A DNA stretch of 64,000 nucleotides. Origin: Fredericiella sp038205395 (GTDB lineage Bacteria; Chloroflexota; Anaerolineae; Caldilineales; Caldilineaceae). This document shows positions 9,137 to 16,403 of this stretch, one piece after another; position 1 is the first letter of the stretch; the number at the start of each line of letters is the position of its first letter. A program made the translations under genes and the position numbers. The stretch is from positions 3,475-67,474 of the forward strand of contig JBBRBX010000013.1 in assembly GCA_038205395.1 (NCBI GenBank), written 5' to 3'. Below the pieces are notes generated by a model that saw only the letters and a list, made by a program, of their open reading frames with translations, was not told the DNA's origin and did no database searches.

Positions 9137-9177
9137 GTAGAGGGCGCCGGGGTGGGAATTTCTATAGCGCCCTCTAC
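9137..9177 (+). terminator. Hairpin after the XylF/G/H operon
   Basis: GTAGAGGGCGC (9137-9147) and GCGCCCTCTAC (9167-9177) form an 11-bp perfect stem, followed by a short pyrimidine tract. It marks the end of the sugar operon and the left edge of the accessory island. Confidence 0.6.
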
Positions 9178-9227
9178 CTTTGCTATGCAAATAGCTTCTT
9201 TAGTTGTGGCCTCAAGGCGTCCTACCT

Positions 9228-10601
9228 ATGCGCAAAAGTGATCTTCCGTTTGGCAGCGAGTTTTCGCCATCGCAAATCGAGCTACCTGCACTATTGGAAA
9301 TAGCCAAAGAGCATTCCGGTGGCAAAAAAGCCTTGGAAGGGGCCATACTTGCGCGCTACTTTGCGAGTCATGCCCATGATAACCAGGAAAACCAGAAAAA
9401 GCTGGCAATGAACTGCCGGCTGGGAATGAAAGCGTATGGTCTGATCGATGAAGATGGCGTGCTGACTGCGTTCGGCGAAACCTTGTATGCAGTGAGAAGT
9501 GACCAAGAATCACTCTATGCTGAACTGGCGCGTTATATCCTGTTGAATCTCAAAGGAATGGCGCTGATTCAGTGTATCCAGGATATGACAGTGGCGGGCG
9601 AGGAAGTCAATTTGACAAGCCTGCGGGATGGGTTGGCCGCACGCGGCATTTACTATCCTAAAGGTGGTAAACACCCAAGCATCATGCGCCTTTGGTTAGC
9701 GCAAGCAAGAGTTATTGTTGGCAGCCGCTGGCAAGTGGATGAGAACCGTCTTGACAAGGTGCTGGGCACTGACTCATCAGATTTCGGCCAACTCGCCACA
9801 TTGACAGTACAGCAGCGCGATTTCCTGCGGGCGCTGGCGAACACCGGAATCGAGGAGCCTCAATCTGCCAGCGAGATTGTCAGTCTGGCATCAGCCACTT
9901 ATGGGACAAAGTTTCCGGAAAAGAGTCTACCCAAGCTCGTTCTTAACGACCTGGAAGCAGCAGGCTATGTCAGGCTGACCAAAACGACGGCAGGCCGTGG
10001 CGCCAAACCGTTTTTGGTCCAGCCGACTGAGAAGCTTAAAGTTGAGATGATTGAACCGCTGCTTGAGCAGCTCAAAAATCAGACGGATCCAAAACTTATT
10101 GAACTCTTGAAAAAACCGCTTTCCATCATTTTGGAAGAAATAGATTCAAAAGACCGCTATGTCGGCGGTCTAGCATTGGAGGCGCTGGCTTTTAAGCTGA
10201 TGCGCTTGCTCGATATGGATTATGTTGCTACTCGTCTCAGAGGCTCCGAAACTGGGGGAGCCGAAATTGATGTTATTTTTCAGTCTGCCCGATTGGTCTT
10301 CTCACGCTGGCAAGTACAGTGCAAAAACACGTCGCGTGTGTCTCTGGATGATGTTGCCAAGGAAGTTGGTTTGACTCATTTTCTAAAAAGCAACGCAATT
10401 GTGATTGTAAGCACTGGCCAGATTGGGACAGAGGCGCGCAGATATGCGAATAAAATCATGACGGATTCAAATCTGTGTATTGTGATGGTGGACAGCGCCG
10501 ATCTCCATTTGATTCGAGAAACCCCGTCCTATATTGTCAGCGTATTCAACCGAGAAGCTCGCTACGCAATGACGCTGAAGAAGATAGAGCTGGGTGCATA
10601 G
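9228..10601 (+). CDS. Probable type II restriction endonuclease (PD-(D/E)XK, Mrr-like fold)
   Basis: A 457-residue protein. The C-terminal 130 residues carry a nuclease core: a helix with LEALAFKLMRLL, then GAEIDVIF (Asp near residue 347) and, on the next strand, WQVQCKN (Gln-x-Lys near residues 364-366). These match the D...(E/Q)xK active site of Mrr/restriction-type nucleases. The N-terminal two thirds look helical and may recognise DNA. The start used is the ATG at 9228; a TTG at 9204 is possible. It ends 10 bp before a DNA methyltransferase gene, the standard restriction-modification layout. Base composition is lower in GC than the flanking operons, suggesting transfer. The target site is not predictable. 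Confidence 0.72.
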   Translation: MRKSDLPFGSEFSPSQIELPALLEIAKEHSGGKKALEGAILARYFASHAHDNQENQKKLAMNCRLGMKAYGLIDEDGVLTAFGETLYAVRSDQESLYAELARYILLNLKGMALIQCIQDMTVAGEEVNLTSLRDGLAARGIYYPKGGKHPSIMRLWLAQARVIVGSRWQVDENRLDKVLGTDSSDFGQLATLTVQQRDFLRALANTGIEEPQSASEIVSLASATYGTKFPEKSLPKLVLNDLEAAGYVRLTKTTAGRGAKPFLVQPTEKLKVEMIEPLLEQLKNQTDPKLIELLKKPLSIILEEIDSKDRYVGGLALEALAFKLMRLLDMDYVATRLRGSETGGAEIDVIFQSARLVFSRWQVQCKNTSRVSLDDVAKEVGLTHFLKSNAIVIVSTGQIGTEARRYANKIMTDSNLCIVMVDSADLHLIRETPSYIVSVFNREARYAMTLKKIELGA

Positions 10602-10611
10602 AGGGAAAATA

Positions 10612-11790
10612 ATGACTATCAATGAACCAGCGCGTCCAACTCGATTCTTTGAAACCCAGCAGGGTGTTATCTTTCTGGGTGATTCACTTGATGTCCTGCG
10701 GGGCATGGACGACGCCAGTGTAGACCTTGTTATGACAAGCCCGCCATTTGGTCTTGTCCGCAAGAAAGAGTACGGCAATGTGGATGCTGATGAATACGTG
10801 GAGTGGTTTGTCCCATTCGCACAAGAGTTTCATCGTGTCTTAAAGGATAGCGGCAGCTTTGTGCTGGATATTGGTGGTGCTTGGAACGCCGGCCTCCCTA
10901 CTCGTCACCTGTACCATTTTAAGCTGCTAATTATGCTTTGTGAGCGGATCGGTTTTCATCTCGCCCAGGATTTCTATTGGTGGAACCCATCCCGCTTGCC
11001 TTCACCTGCGGAATGGGTTACGGTTCGGCGCATCCGTGTCAAGGACGCAATCAACACAGTTTGGTGGCTTTCAAAGACGCCTTGGCCTAAGGCGAGCAAT
11101 CGACGCGTTCTGCAGCCATATAGTGACAGTATGGAGGAGTTGCTGGTTAACGGGTATAAAGCAAAAAAGCGCCCATCGGGTCACGACATCAGTAAACAAT
11201 TCTCCATCAACAACGGCGCCGCTATTCCGCCCAATCTGATTGCCATTCCCAATACGGAAAGCAATAGCCACTACCTGCGCTACTGCAAGGAGCACCAAAT
11301 TAAGCCACACCCAGCGCGCTATCCGGCAGACCTGCCGGAGTATTTCATTCGCTTCTTGACGGATACGGATGATCTGGTTGTTGATCCGTTTGCGGGAAGC
11401 TGTGTGACGGGCGAAGTGGCGCAAAGGTTGGAACGACGTTGGGTGTGCAGTGAAATGAGCGAGAATTACCTACAGGGCGCGCTCGGTCGTTTTGTCGCTC
11501 AACAATCGCATACGAAGCAGCCGCAAAAGAACAAAAGGGCTGCAATGACCTATAGTATAACCAAGCCCAGCATCCTGTGGAATGGCGCGCCAACCGATAA
11601 ACTTCCAGCAGATGGCGGCAGAAAACGCCCCCCAAAACGACAGAAAATTTACAAACTGAAGTTGCTTGGCAAACTCAAGATGATTAGTAGACCCAAAACA
11701 ATCAGCAAACCACGGACTGCTGATCATTTGAGAGTGATCAGTAGCAAACCATTGCAGCCAAAACTTGGACTGGAACAGCCTCGCGACTGA
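10612..11790 (+). CDS. Site-specific DNA methyltransferase, probable N4-cytosine type
   Basis: A 392-residue methyltransferase. Motif IV is TSPPFG (residues 42-47), the SPP form typical of N4-cytosine enzymes of the beta group, in which motif IV precedes the S-adenosylmethionine-binding motif I; here that is DPFAGS (258-263). This order and the segment GLVRKKEYGNVDADEY resemble the PvuII-type family. The last ~95 residues are a Lys/Arg-rich extension with repeated short basic patches, perhaps for DNA binding. AGGG lies upstream of the ATG. It should protect the host from the adjacent nuclease; the recognition sequence is unknown. Confidence 0.87.
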   Translation: MTINEPARPTRFFETQQGVIFLGDSLDVLRGMDDASVDLVMTSPPFGLVRKKEYGNVDADEYVEWFVPFAQEFHRVLKDSGSFVLDIGGAWNAGLPTRHLYHFKLLIMLCERIGFHLAQDFYWWNPSRLPSPAEWVTVRRIRVKDAINTVWWLSKTPWPKASNRRVLQPYSDSMEELLVNGYKAKKRPSGHDISKQFSINNGAAIPPNLIAIPNTESNSHYLRYCKEHQIKPHPARYPADLPEYFIRFLTDTDDLVVDPFAGSCVTGEVAQRLERRWVCSEMSENYLQGALGRFVAQQSHTKQPQKNKRAAMTYSITKPSILWNGAPTDKLPADGGRKRPPKRQKIYKLKLLGKLKMISRPKTISKPRTADHLRVISSKPLQPKLGLEQPRD

Positions 11791-11795
11791 CTGTT

Positions 11796-11889
11796 GAGGA
11801 AGAAGTTACCTCCTTCCCGCTCCAAGCTCAGCGCCTGCCGTTGTGTACCAGCCGCGCATGGCCGATGTGGGCGGACACGTTGCCCAGGG
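11796..11889 (-). pseudogene. Frameshifted scrap of an alpha-L-fucosidase gene
   Basis: By eye, about four in five bases match 17380-17474, the C-terminal part of the GH29 gene, over about 94 bp in the same orientation. Read on the minus strand, residues resembling HARLVHNG are followed, after a one-base deletion, by ALSLEREGGNFF; the intact gene has ELSLEREGGNFF. It cannot encode a functional product. It implies that a fucosidase gene copy once stood here, or that a piece was moved by recombination. Confidence 0.75.
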
Positions 11890-12132
11890 CCTTCAGAAAT
11901 GTGGTTGAAATCTGGAGCGATCTGCGCTATAGTTTTCGTACCATCCTGTTCCAGCGGCGTACTGCAGGCGTCGGGAACCGCATGCCCTAGCGTACAGGGG
12001 CCGAAGCGGGTGAAAGGAACTTAGGATCCGATTCCTCCCAGGCTACCGCCGCCGGCCGGGCTGACGAAGCCAAGACCCGGCAACCGACATATTGTCGGCC
12101 ACAACTAGAGCGCGCCGATCGCAAGATCGTGC
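11890..12132. other. Unassigned stretch
   Basis: No convincing gene. A short plus-strand reading (FRNVVEIWSDLRYSFRTILF) faintly recalls the N-terminus of MacB/ADOP-type permeases, but is too short and open at both ends to call. Confidence 0.4.
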
Positions 12133-12192
12133 AGACGCCAGATACTCAACACACCTCCTCGTGAGGTCGTGCGGGTGTCTGGCGTCTTTTGT
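12133..12192 (+). terminator. Rho-independent-type hairpin
   Basis: AGACGCCAGA (12133-12142) pairs with TCTGGCGTCT (12177-12186), followed by TTTTGTT. The loop itself can fold further (ACACC/GGTGT). It sits inside the accessory island, with no clear gene immediately upstream. Confidence 0.6.
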
Positions 12193-12243
12193 TCGTCGCG
12201 GTGCCCTGCGGGTGACACGTGGGAACGCGGCTCAGGCGAACCG

Positions 12244-12372
12244 ATGCGGTGGTTTGGCCGCTTTGAGACGTATCGTCTCCTCGGGCCGGGGCGGTCACTG
12301 GAGGATGCATTTCGCCGGGCGGCGGCCGATGAGAACAGGCGCAAGAGCATTATCAATTGGAGACTTTTTTGA
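12244..12372 (+). CDS. Possible small protein with an RFETYRLLGPGRSLEDAF motif
   Basis: A 42-residue reading frame, ATG at 12244, stop TGA at 12370. The residue pattern (aromatic N-terminus, RF-x-x-Y-x-x-x-GPGRSL-x-x-AF) looks selected rather than random. It resembles short helical segments I have seen at the start of phage or mobile-element DNA-binding proteins, but I cannot name a family. There is no strong ribosome binding site. It may equally be a fragment left by the neighbouring insertions. Confidence 0.3.
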   Translation: MRWFGRFETYRLLGPGRSLEDAFRRAAADENRRKSIINWRLF

Positions 12373-12438
12373 CCTCAAATGTTGAACAACTAGGGTCAGC
12401 AGCTCATGTTACGCAGTGATGGGCTGCGGGTGTAAGAT

Positions 12439-12456
12439 GATCTCCGAAAGGAGATC
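12439..12456 (+). promoter_or_regulatory. GAAA-capped hairpin sequestering the transposase ribosome binding site
   Basis: GATCTCC (12439-12445), a GAAA loop and GGAGATC (12450-12456) form a perfect 7-bp stem. The Shine-Dalgarno AAGGAG (12448-12453) lies within the loop and 3' strand, 9 bases before the start codon at 12463. This would hold translation of the transposase down, a common safeguard in insertion sequences. Confidence 0.55.
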
Positions 12457-12462
12457 GTACCG

Positions 12463-13617
12463 ATGGCAAAAGAAATACTTGACCTCTACAGCGATTACTT
12501 GTTGAGTTCATTTGGCGCAACGACCGCAACCGGACTCAGCCGCTTACTGGATGGTGCGGTCAGTCACGACCAAGTGACCCGCTTTCTGTCAGAAAAGGTC
12601 AAGACCAGTTGCGACTTGTGGCGGGTGGTGAAACCACTCGTGCGCCAGATCGAATCGGAAGAAGGGGTGCTCATCTTTGATGATAGTATCGAAGAGAAAC
12701 CCTACACCGATGAGAATGACATTGTTTGTTGGCACTACGACCACACGCAAGGACGCAATGTCAAAGGTATCAACTTTCTCACGGCCCTGTACCACAGCCA
12801 GGGCGTTAGTCTGCCTGTGGCCTTCCACCGGATTGCCAAGACAGAAGAGTATCTCGACAAGAAAAGTGACAAGATGAAACGGCGTAGTCCGACCACCAAG
12901 AACGACCACTATCGGCAGATGCTCCAAGTCTGTGTTCGCAACGGTCTGCGCTTTCGCTATGTCCTTAACGACAGTTGGTATGCTGCCGCCGACAACATGC
13001 TGTTCATCCGTCATGAGTTGGCGCGTCACTTCATCATGGCGCTCAAGAGCAACCGCAAGGTGGCACTCTCGGCCCACGACAAAAGTCAGGGTCGCTATCA
13101 GACAGTCAGTACACTCGATCTGCCAGAAGGAACCGTGTGGGAAATCTACCTGGAAAGTGTTGATTTCCCCCTGCTACTCACAAAGCAAATCTTCACAAAC
13201 GGAGACGGAAGCATCGGTATCCTCTATCTGGTGACAAGCAATTTGACGTTGGATGCGATTCATTTCACGACAATCTACCAAACACGGTGGAAAGTGGAAG
13301 AGTATCATCGTTCGCTCAAGCAAAATGCTTCTTTGGACAAGTCGCCCACCCGCACTGTGACGACGCAAACCAACCATTTCTTTGCCGCACTCTGTACTTT
13401 CGTCAAACTGGAGTGGTTACGCACTCAAACCAAGCTCAACCATTATGCCTTGAAGTCCAAACTCTATCTCTCAGCTTTACTCTCGGCCTTTCAATCCTTA
13501 CAGGCGTTGGAGCCGTTGCGCCTGGATGCCTTTACGCCGCTTCAAGCGGTGGTGATTGGGAAAGACCTGGGAGCCGAGAAGTGGCACGCCCGTATGGCTG
13601 GGCCGCGGTTGCGATGA
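12463..13617 (+). CDS. IS701-type DDE transposase with a foreign C-terminal tail
   Basis: A 384-residue transposase. IS701-like blocks include IFDDSIEEKPYTDEND (first catalytic Asp region), CWHYDHTQGRNVKGIN, LNDSWYAAADNMLFI (second Asp region) and TRWKVEEYHRSLKQN (catalytic Glu). Family similarity seems to stop near SAFQSLQAL (about residue 346). The last 35-38 residues are the antisense reading of the reverse transcriptase gene that overlaps it tail to tail (13498-13617). I find no right-end inverted repeat, so the normal transposase stop codon and right IS end appear to have been lost. The enzyme may be inactive. It is the likely agent of the damage to the neighbouring retroelement. Confidence 0.85.
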   Translation: MAKEILDLYSDYLLSSFGATTATGLSRLLDGAVSHDQVTRFLSEKVKTSCDLWRVVKPLVRQIESEEGVLIFDDSIEEKPYTDENDIVCWHYDHTQGRNVKGINFLTALYHSQGVSLPVAFHRIAKTEEYLDKKSDKMKRRSPTTKNDHYRQMLQVCVRNGLRFRYVLNDSWYAAADNMLFIRHELARHFIMALKSNRKVALSAHDKSQGRYQTVSTLDLPEGTVWEIYLESVDFPLLLTKQIFTNGDGSIGILYLVTSNLTLDAIHFTTIYQTRWKVEEYHRSLKQNASLDKSPTRTVTTQTNHFFAALCTFVKLEWLRTQTKLNHYALKSKLYLSALLSAFQSLQALEPLRLDAFTPLQAVVIGKDLGAEKWHARMAGPRLR

Positions 13618-14424
13618 CCGCGCATGGATGGTCAGACGCAACTGGGACAATTCCAACTGCACTGCTTGACGCCAGGCATGGAGCTGTTCCTTGCTGTCGG
13701 CAAAGAGCAGCATGTCATCCACGTAGCGAACGTATCCAGGTACGCGCAGCCGGCGCTTGATGTAGTGGTCGAGCGGATTCAGATAGACGTTGGCCCAGAA
13801 CTGGCTTGTCAGGTTGCCAATCGGCAGCCCGCGCGGCCTGTTGACGGCGAACAGATCGTCGCCGGCAAAGTAGACCATTTCGTATCCTTCCTGAAGAATC
13901 CCGGCGCCGCTCGCCAGGATTTGCCGGTACAGGTTCAGCGTCTTGTCGTCGCCGATAGTGTGTTCTAGGGTAGCCAACAGCAGAGAATGATCGATGGGTG
14001 GGAAGAATTGGCGAACGTCCAGCGGCAGCACGTATTGATGGCGGCGCAGATAATAGGTGCAGCGATCCAGCGCCTTGTGCGTGCCTTTGCCGGTGCGATT
14101 GGCGTAACTGTCATCGATAAACGAGCGCTCCAGAAGCGGCCCGGTGACGTTCATCAGGGCATGGTGTACGACTCGGTCGCGAAAGGGCGCCGCCCAGATC
14201 AGCCTTCGCTTGGGGTCATGCACCACAAAACTGGTGTAGCCGCCGGGCTGGTAGGCGCCACTGATCAGTTCCTGGCGCAGCTCGACCAGGTTCTCTTCCA
14301 AGTGAAACTCCAAAGCCCCTATCGAGGACCGGCTGCGCTTGCCGCGTGCTGCCTTGCGAAAGGCCAGATGGATGTTTTCAAAGGAGACAATGTCACGCCA
14401 CAGATGGCGGTAAACTCTGGCCAT
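13498..14424 (-). CDS. Diversity-generating-retroelement-type reverse transcriptase, C-terminally truncated
   Basis: A 308-residue reverse transcriptase starting at the ATG at 14422-14424 (GAGGGGA upstream). Visible motifs: RLIWAAPFRDRVVHHAL (finger region, residues 74-90), PLDVRQFFPPIDH with the first catalytic Asp (D136), GLPIGNLTSQFWANVYLN (IGNLTSQ at 202-208, the form typical of DGR enzymes) and YVDD (234-237). After the thumb start (TGVPLLG, RRKGIQ) it stops at a TAA in sequence shared with the IS701 transposase gene. DGR enzymes usually continue for some 40-60 more residues, so the end of the thumb is missing. It lies downstream of its putative target gene on the same strand. No Avd accessory gene is present. 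Confidence 0.85.
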   Translation of the reverse strand: MARVYRHLWRDIVSFENIHLAFRKAARGKRSRSSIGALEFHLEENLVELRQELISGAYQPGGYTSFVVHDPKRRLIWAAPFRDRVVHHALMNVTGPLLERSFIDDSYANRTGKGTHKALDRCTYYLRRHQYVLPLDVRQFFPPIDHSLLLATLEHTIGDDKTLNLYRQILASGAGILQEGYEMVYFAGDDLFAVNRPRGLPIGNLTSQFWANVYLNPLDHYIKRRLRVPGYVRYVDDMLLFADSKEQLHAWRQAVQLELSQLRLTIHARSSQPRPSHTGVPLLGSQVFPNHHRLKRRKGIQAQRLQRL

Positions 14425-14494
14425 TGGTGTCTTTTCCCCTCTTCTCTGGAATTGTTTCGACGACAAGCAGGCCCTGTCCAAATTTCGCGCGCGC

Positions 14495-14529
14495 GCCGCC
14501 AACTGGCGGCGGCAGGGGCTTTGCCCCTG
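14495..14529 (-). promoter_or_regulatory. Two GC-rich hairpins just downstream of the variable region
   Basis: CAGGGGC (14513-14519) pairs with GCCCCTG (14523-14529) around TTT, and GCCGCC (14495-14500) with GGCGGC (14505-14510) around AACT. They lie 45-80 bases after the target gene stop codon, between it and the reverse transcriptase gene. DGRs often have a stem-loop just after the variable repeat that aids retrohoming; these are candidates, though they are further away than usual. Confidence 0.45.
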
Positions 14530-14573
14530 TACCCCTTCAGAAAAACAGAACAACAGAACCCAGCAGATCAGAA

Positions 14574-15686
14574 TCATTGCGAGCGGACACACCGGAAACC
14601 GTAGCAGACGACCCAGTAGCCAGGATCGTCGTAGCACCGGTAGGCGGAGCGCACACCGCCGTCAGAGTACCACGACCCGCCCCGCAGCACGCGATATGTT
14701 CCCGTCGTCGGCCCCTGCGGATTGGTTGCGGGCGATACGCTGTAATAGCCGCCATCATACCAGTCACTCACCCATTCCCACACATTGCCGGCCATGTCCA
14801 TGACACCATAAGGGCTGGCGCCGCTTGGGTAGGAGCCTACCCTACTTGTGTCACCGACACAACGACCTGTCCCACTAATATCATTATGGAAATTCAGCCT
14901 GTTGCAATCGGGCGCTTCGTTACCCCACGGATACTTGCGCGTATCGCTGCTGCCACGCGCCGCTTTCTCCCACTCTGCCTCTGCCGGCAGCCGCTTGCCT
15001 GTCCATGTGCAGAAAGCCACTGCCTGACTCCAGTCCACCTTGACCACCGGATAGTCAGCGTAGTCTGCATTGCCGTAGTAGGAAGAACGCGTGGAGGAAC
15101 TGATCTCCTTTGGCGCCGTGCATCCACCCGCATCCACGCACGCTTCGTAACGTGCGTTGGTTACCTCGTATTTGTCGATGTAGTAGGCGTCCAGGTTGAC
15201 GGTGTGCAGCGGTTGTTCGTAGGAGAGGCACGTTTCCGCCGAATTGGTGTTGTCGCACCCCATCTGGAATTCACCAGCGGGGATGAGCATTTCCTCGGCG
15301 GTGTCAGGTGGTGCCGCAGCAGTGGCCTGTGCCTCAGTGACCCTGCCGAATTCCGGAATTGCACCTAGCGAATTGTTCTTGATTACCACATTGAATATAA
15401 TCCATGCAATGACGGCCAGGAGTAGCAGCCCAATGCCGATCAAGGCTATTCTTGTGGTGTCGCCTGACTGCCCTTTAGTAACCTCAACGGGTTTTTGAGC
15501 CCAGAATTTACCAGTGACAGCATCGGCTTCGATTCTGTACTGGTTCCCATTGTGGTGGTAAAAGCCAAAGTAGATTGGATACCCATACGTTGCGGATGCC
15601 AGACGCGAGGCATTGGCGTTTGCAAGCTTGACATTGCGCACGTAATCACCTAGACGATAGCCATCAACAGTAGCATCTCGTTCCAA
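14574..15686 (-). CDS. Membrane-anchored FGE-sulfatase (C-type-lectin-like) protein, probable DGR target
   Basis: A 370-residue frame from a TTG at 15684-15686. Residues 1-70 are soluble, about 80-101 form one transmembrane helix (LIGIGLLLLAVIAWIIF), and about 130-370 are an FGE-sulfatase domain: IPAGEFQMGCD, PLHTVNLDAYYIDKYEVTN, RLPAEAEWEKAAR, YPWGNE, YGVMDMAGNVWEWVSDWYDGGYY and a C-terminal RVLRGGSW...GFRCVRSQ block. The latter is the variable region of DGR targets. There is no convincing start codon or ribosome binding site for this frame. The open frame extends upstream into the 3' end of the preceding gene, one frame back, so the protein may be made by frameshift (see 15700-15705). The displayed lectin-like domain is probably a surface ligand-binding module. 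Confidence 0.8.
   Translation of the reverse strand: MERDATVDGYRLGDYVRNVKLANANASRLASATYGYPIYFGFYHHNGNQYRIEADAVTGKFWAQKPVEVTKGQSGDTTRIALIGIGLLLLAVIAWIIFNVVIKNNSLGAIPEFGRVTEAQATAAAPPDTAEEMLIPAGEFQMGCDNTNSAETCLSYEQPLHTVNLDAYYIDKYEVTNARYEACVDAGGCTAPKEISSSTRSSYYGNADYADYPVVKVDWSQAVAFCTWTGKRLPAEAEWEKAARGSSDTRKYPWGNEAPDCNRLNFHNDISGTGRCVGDTSRVGSYPSGASPYGVMDMAGNVWEWVSDWYDGGYYSVSPATNPQGPTTGTYRVLRGGSWYSDGGVRSAYRCYDDPGYWVVCYGFRCVRSQ
14577..14680 (-). repeat. Putative DGR variable region (VR)
   Basis: The 3' end of the target gene encodes the classic variable pattern of formylglycine-enzyme-fold DGR targets: RGGSW, then varied residues, VRSAYR, varied residues, P, varied residues, GFRCVRSQ and a stop. Variable-looking positions are mainly Tyr, Ser, Asp, Cys, Gly and Val, which are residues reachable from adenine-rich AAC codons by A-to-N change. 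The invariant positions match those conserved in other DGRs. No matching template repeat was found by eye in 12.0-17.3 kb. Confidence 0.65.
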
Positions 15687-15694
15687 TGCAGAAA

Positions 15695-16282
15695 TCAGGT
15701 TTTTTCGGCTGTCTGTTTTGCCGCAGCTTTTGTTGTGGCAATGGGGGCGACAAAAACCGTACTAGTTTTTTCTGCGTTTGGTGCAATCCTCCAGTCAACC
15801 TTAAAATCGCGCTTGCCTATCTGCAACTGCAATGATTTCTCATCGTAATTGTCAACCAGCACTCCATCGAAGTCAGCTTCTGCGTGGCCTGACTGATTAT
15901 TCCAGAAGGTTTCTTTGCCTAGCTCCTTTCCTGAGCCAGCACAACGATCGCAACGTCGTTCATCCGTGGAATAAATTGGTGTATGGCGGCCCCGTCCGCC
16001 ACACGTACCACAGCGCTTCAGTACCTCCCGATCAACACCGATAGATGCATACCATGTGGCTGTACCTTGACCGCTAACTGCCCAGTAGGGCAAGTGTATT
16101 AACGGTACGCCCTTTACTATCTTTTCTGCTGTCAGTTCGCTGGGCCAGTATTTGCGATTTTTGTCTATCCATATTTGTACAGTCTTGGCTAGCTCGTTTT
16201 TGTCCAAATTGGGTAGGGCCAATTGGATTTCTGTCTCAAAGCTATCTGCAGTGATAGTTTGTACGGGAGTGGGGTTGCTCAT
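15695..16282 (-). CDS. Protein with two DnaJ-type CxxCxGxG zinc motifs
   Basis: A 195-residue protein; the ATG at 16280-16282 has GAGGAC upstream. The middle holds CGTCGGRGRH and, about 20 residues on, CDRCAGSGKE. These two CxxCxGxG-like motifs would bind one zinc as in the DnaJ central domain, suggesting a protein- or nucleic-acid-binding zinc ribbon. Flanking regions (IWIDKNRKYWPSELTAEKIVKGVPLIHLPYW) do not match a family I know; similar sequence appears in large bacterial proteins with a zinc ribbon before a membrane segment. The C-terminus (Ala/Lys/Thr-rich) overlaps the upstream extension of the FGE-domain frame, so the two may form one frameshift product. Confidence 0.6.
   Translation of the reverse strand: MSNPTPVQTITADSFETEIQLALPNLDKNELAKTVQIWIDKNRKYWPSELTAEKIVKGVPLIHLPYWAVSGQGTATWYASIGVDREVLKRCGTCGGRGRHTPIYSTDERRCDRCAGSGKELGKETFWNNQSGHAEADFDGVLVDNYDEKSLQLQIGKRDFKVDWRIAPNAEKTSTVFVAPIATTKAAAKQTAEKT
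15700..15705 (-). promoter_or_regulatory. A6 run at the junction of two overlapping frames (possible -1 frameshift site)
   Basis: On the minus strand six A residues follow a G (GCC GAA AAA ACC TGA in the upstream frame). A -1 slip of the tRNA on AAA gives AAA AAC CTG and enters the frame of the FGE-domain protein two codons before the upstream stop. It could equally be an old or sequencing one-base indel splitting one gene. Confidence 0.4.
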
Positions 16283-16403
16283 ATGTCCTCGGACTTAGAA
16301 TGTGATAATTGAATACAAAACGCAGTACATTGTGCTAATAACCATTCCGTTTCGGTTCGCAAAATGACCCGGCACTTTTGGCGGTGCCCCTGTGTGTCTC
16401 TAT

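Noticed and set aside
11890..12024. Plus-strand reading faintly like a MacB/ADOP permease N-terminus
   Set aside because: Too short and interrupted; similarity cannot be told from chance.
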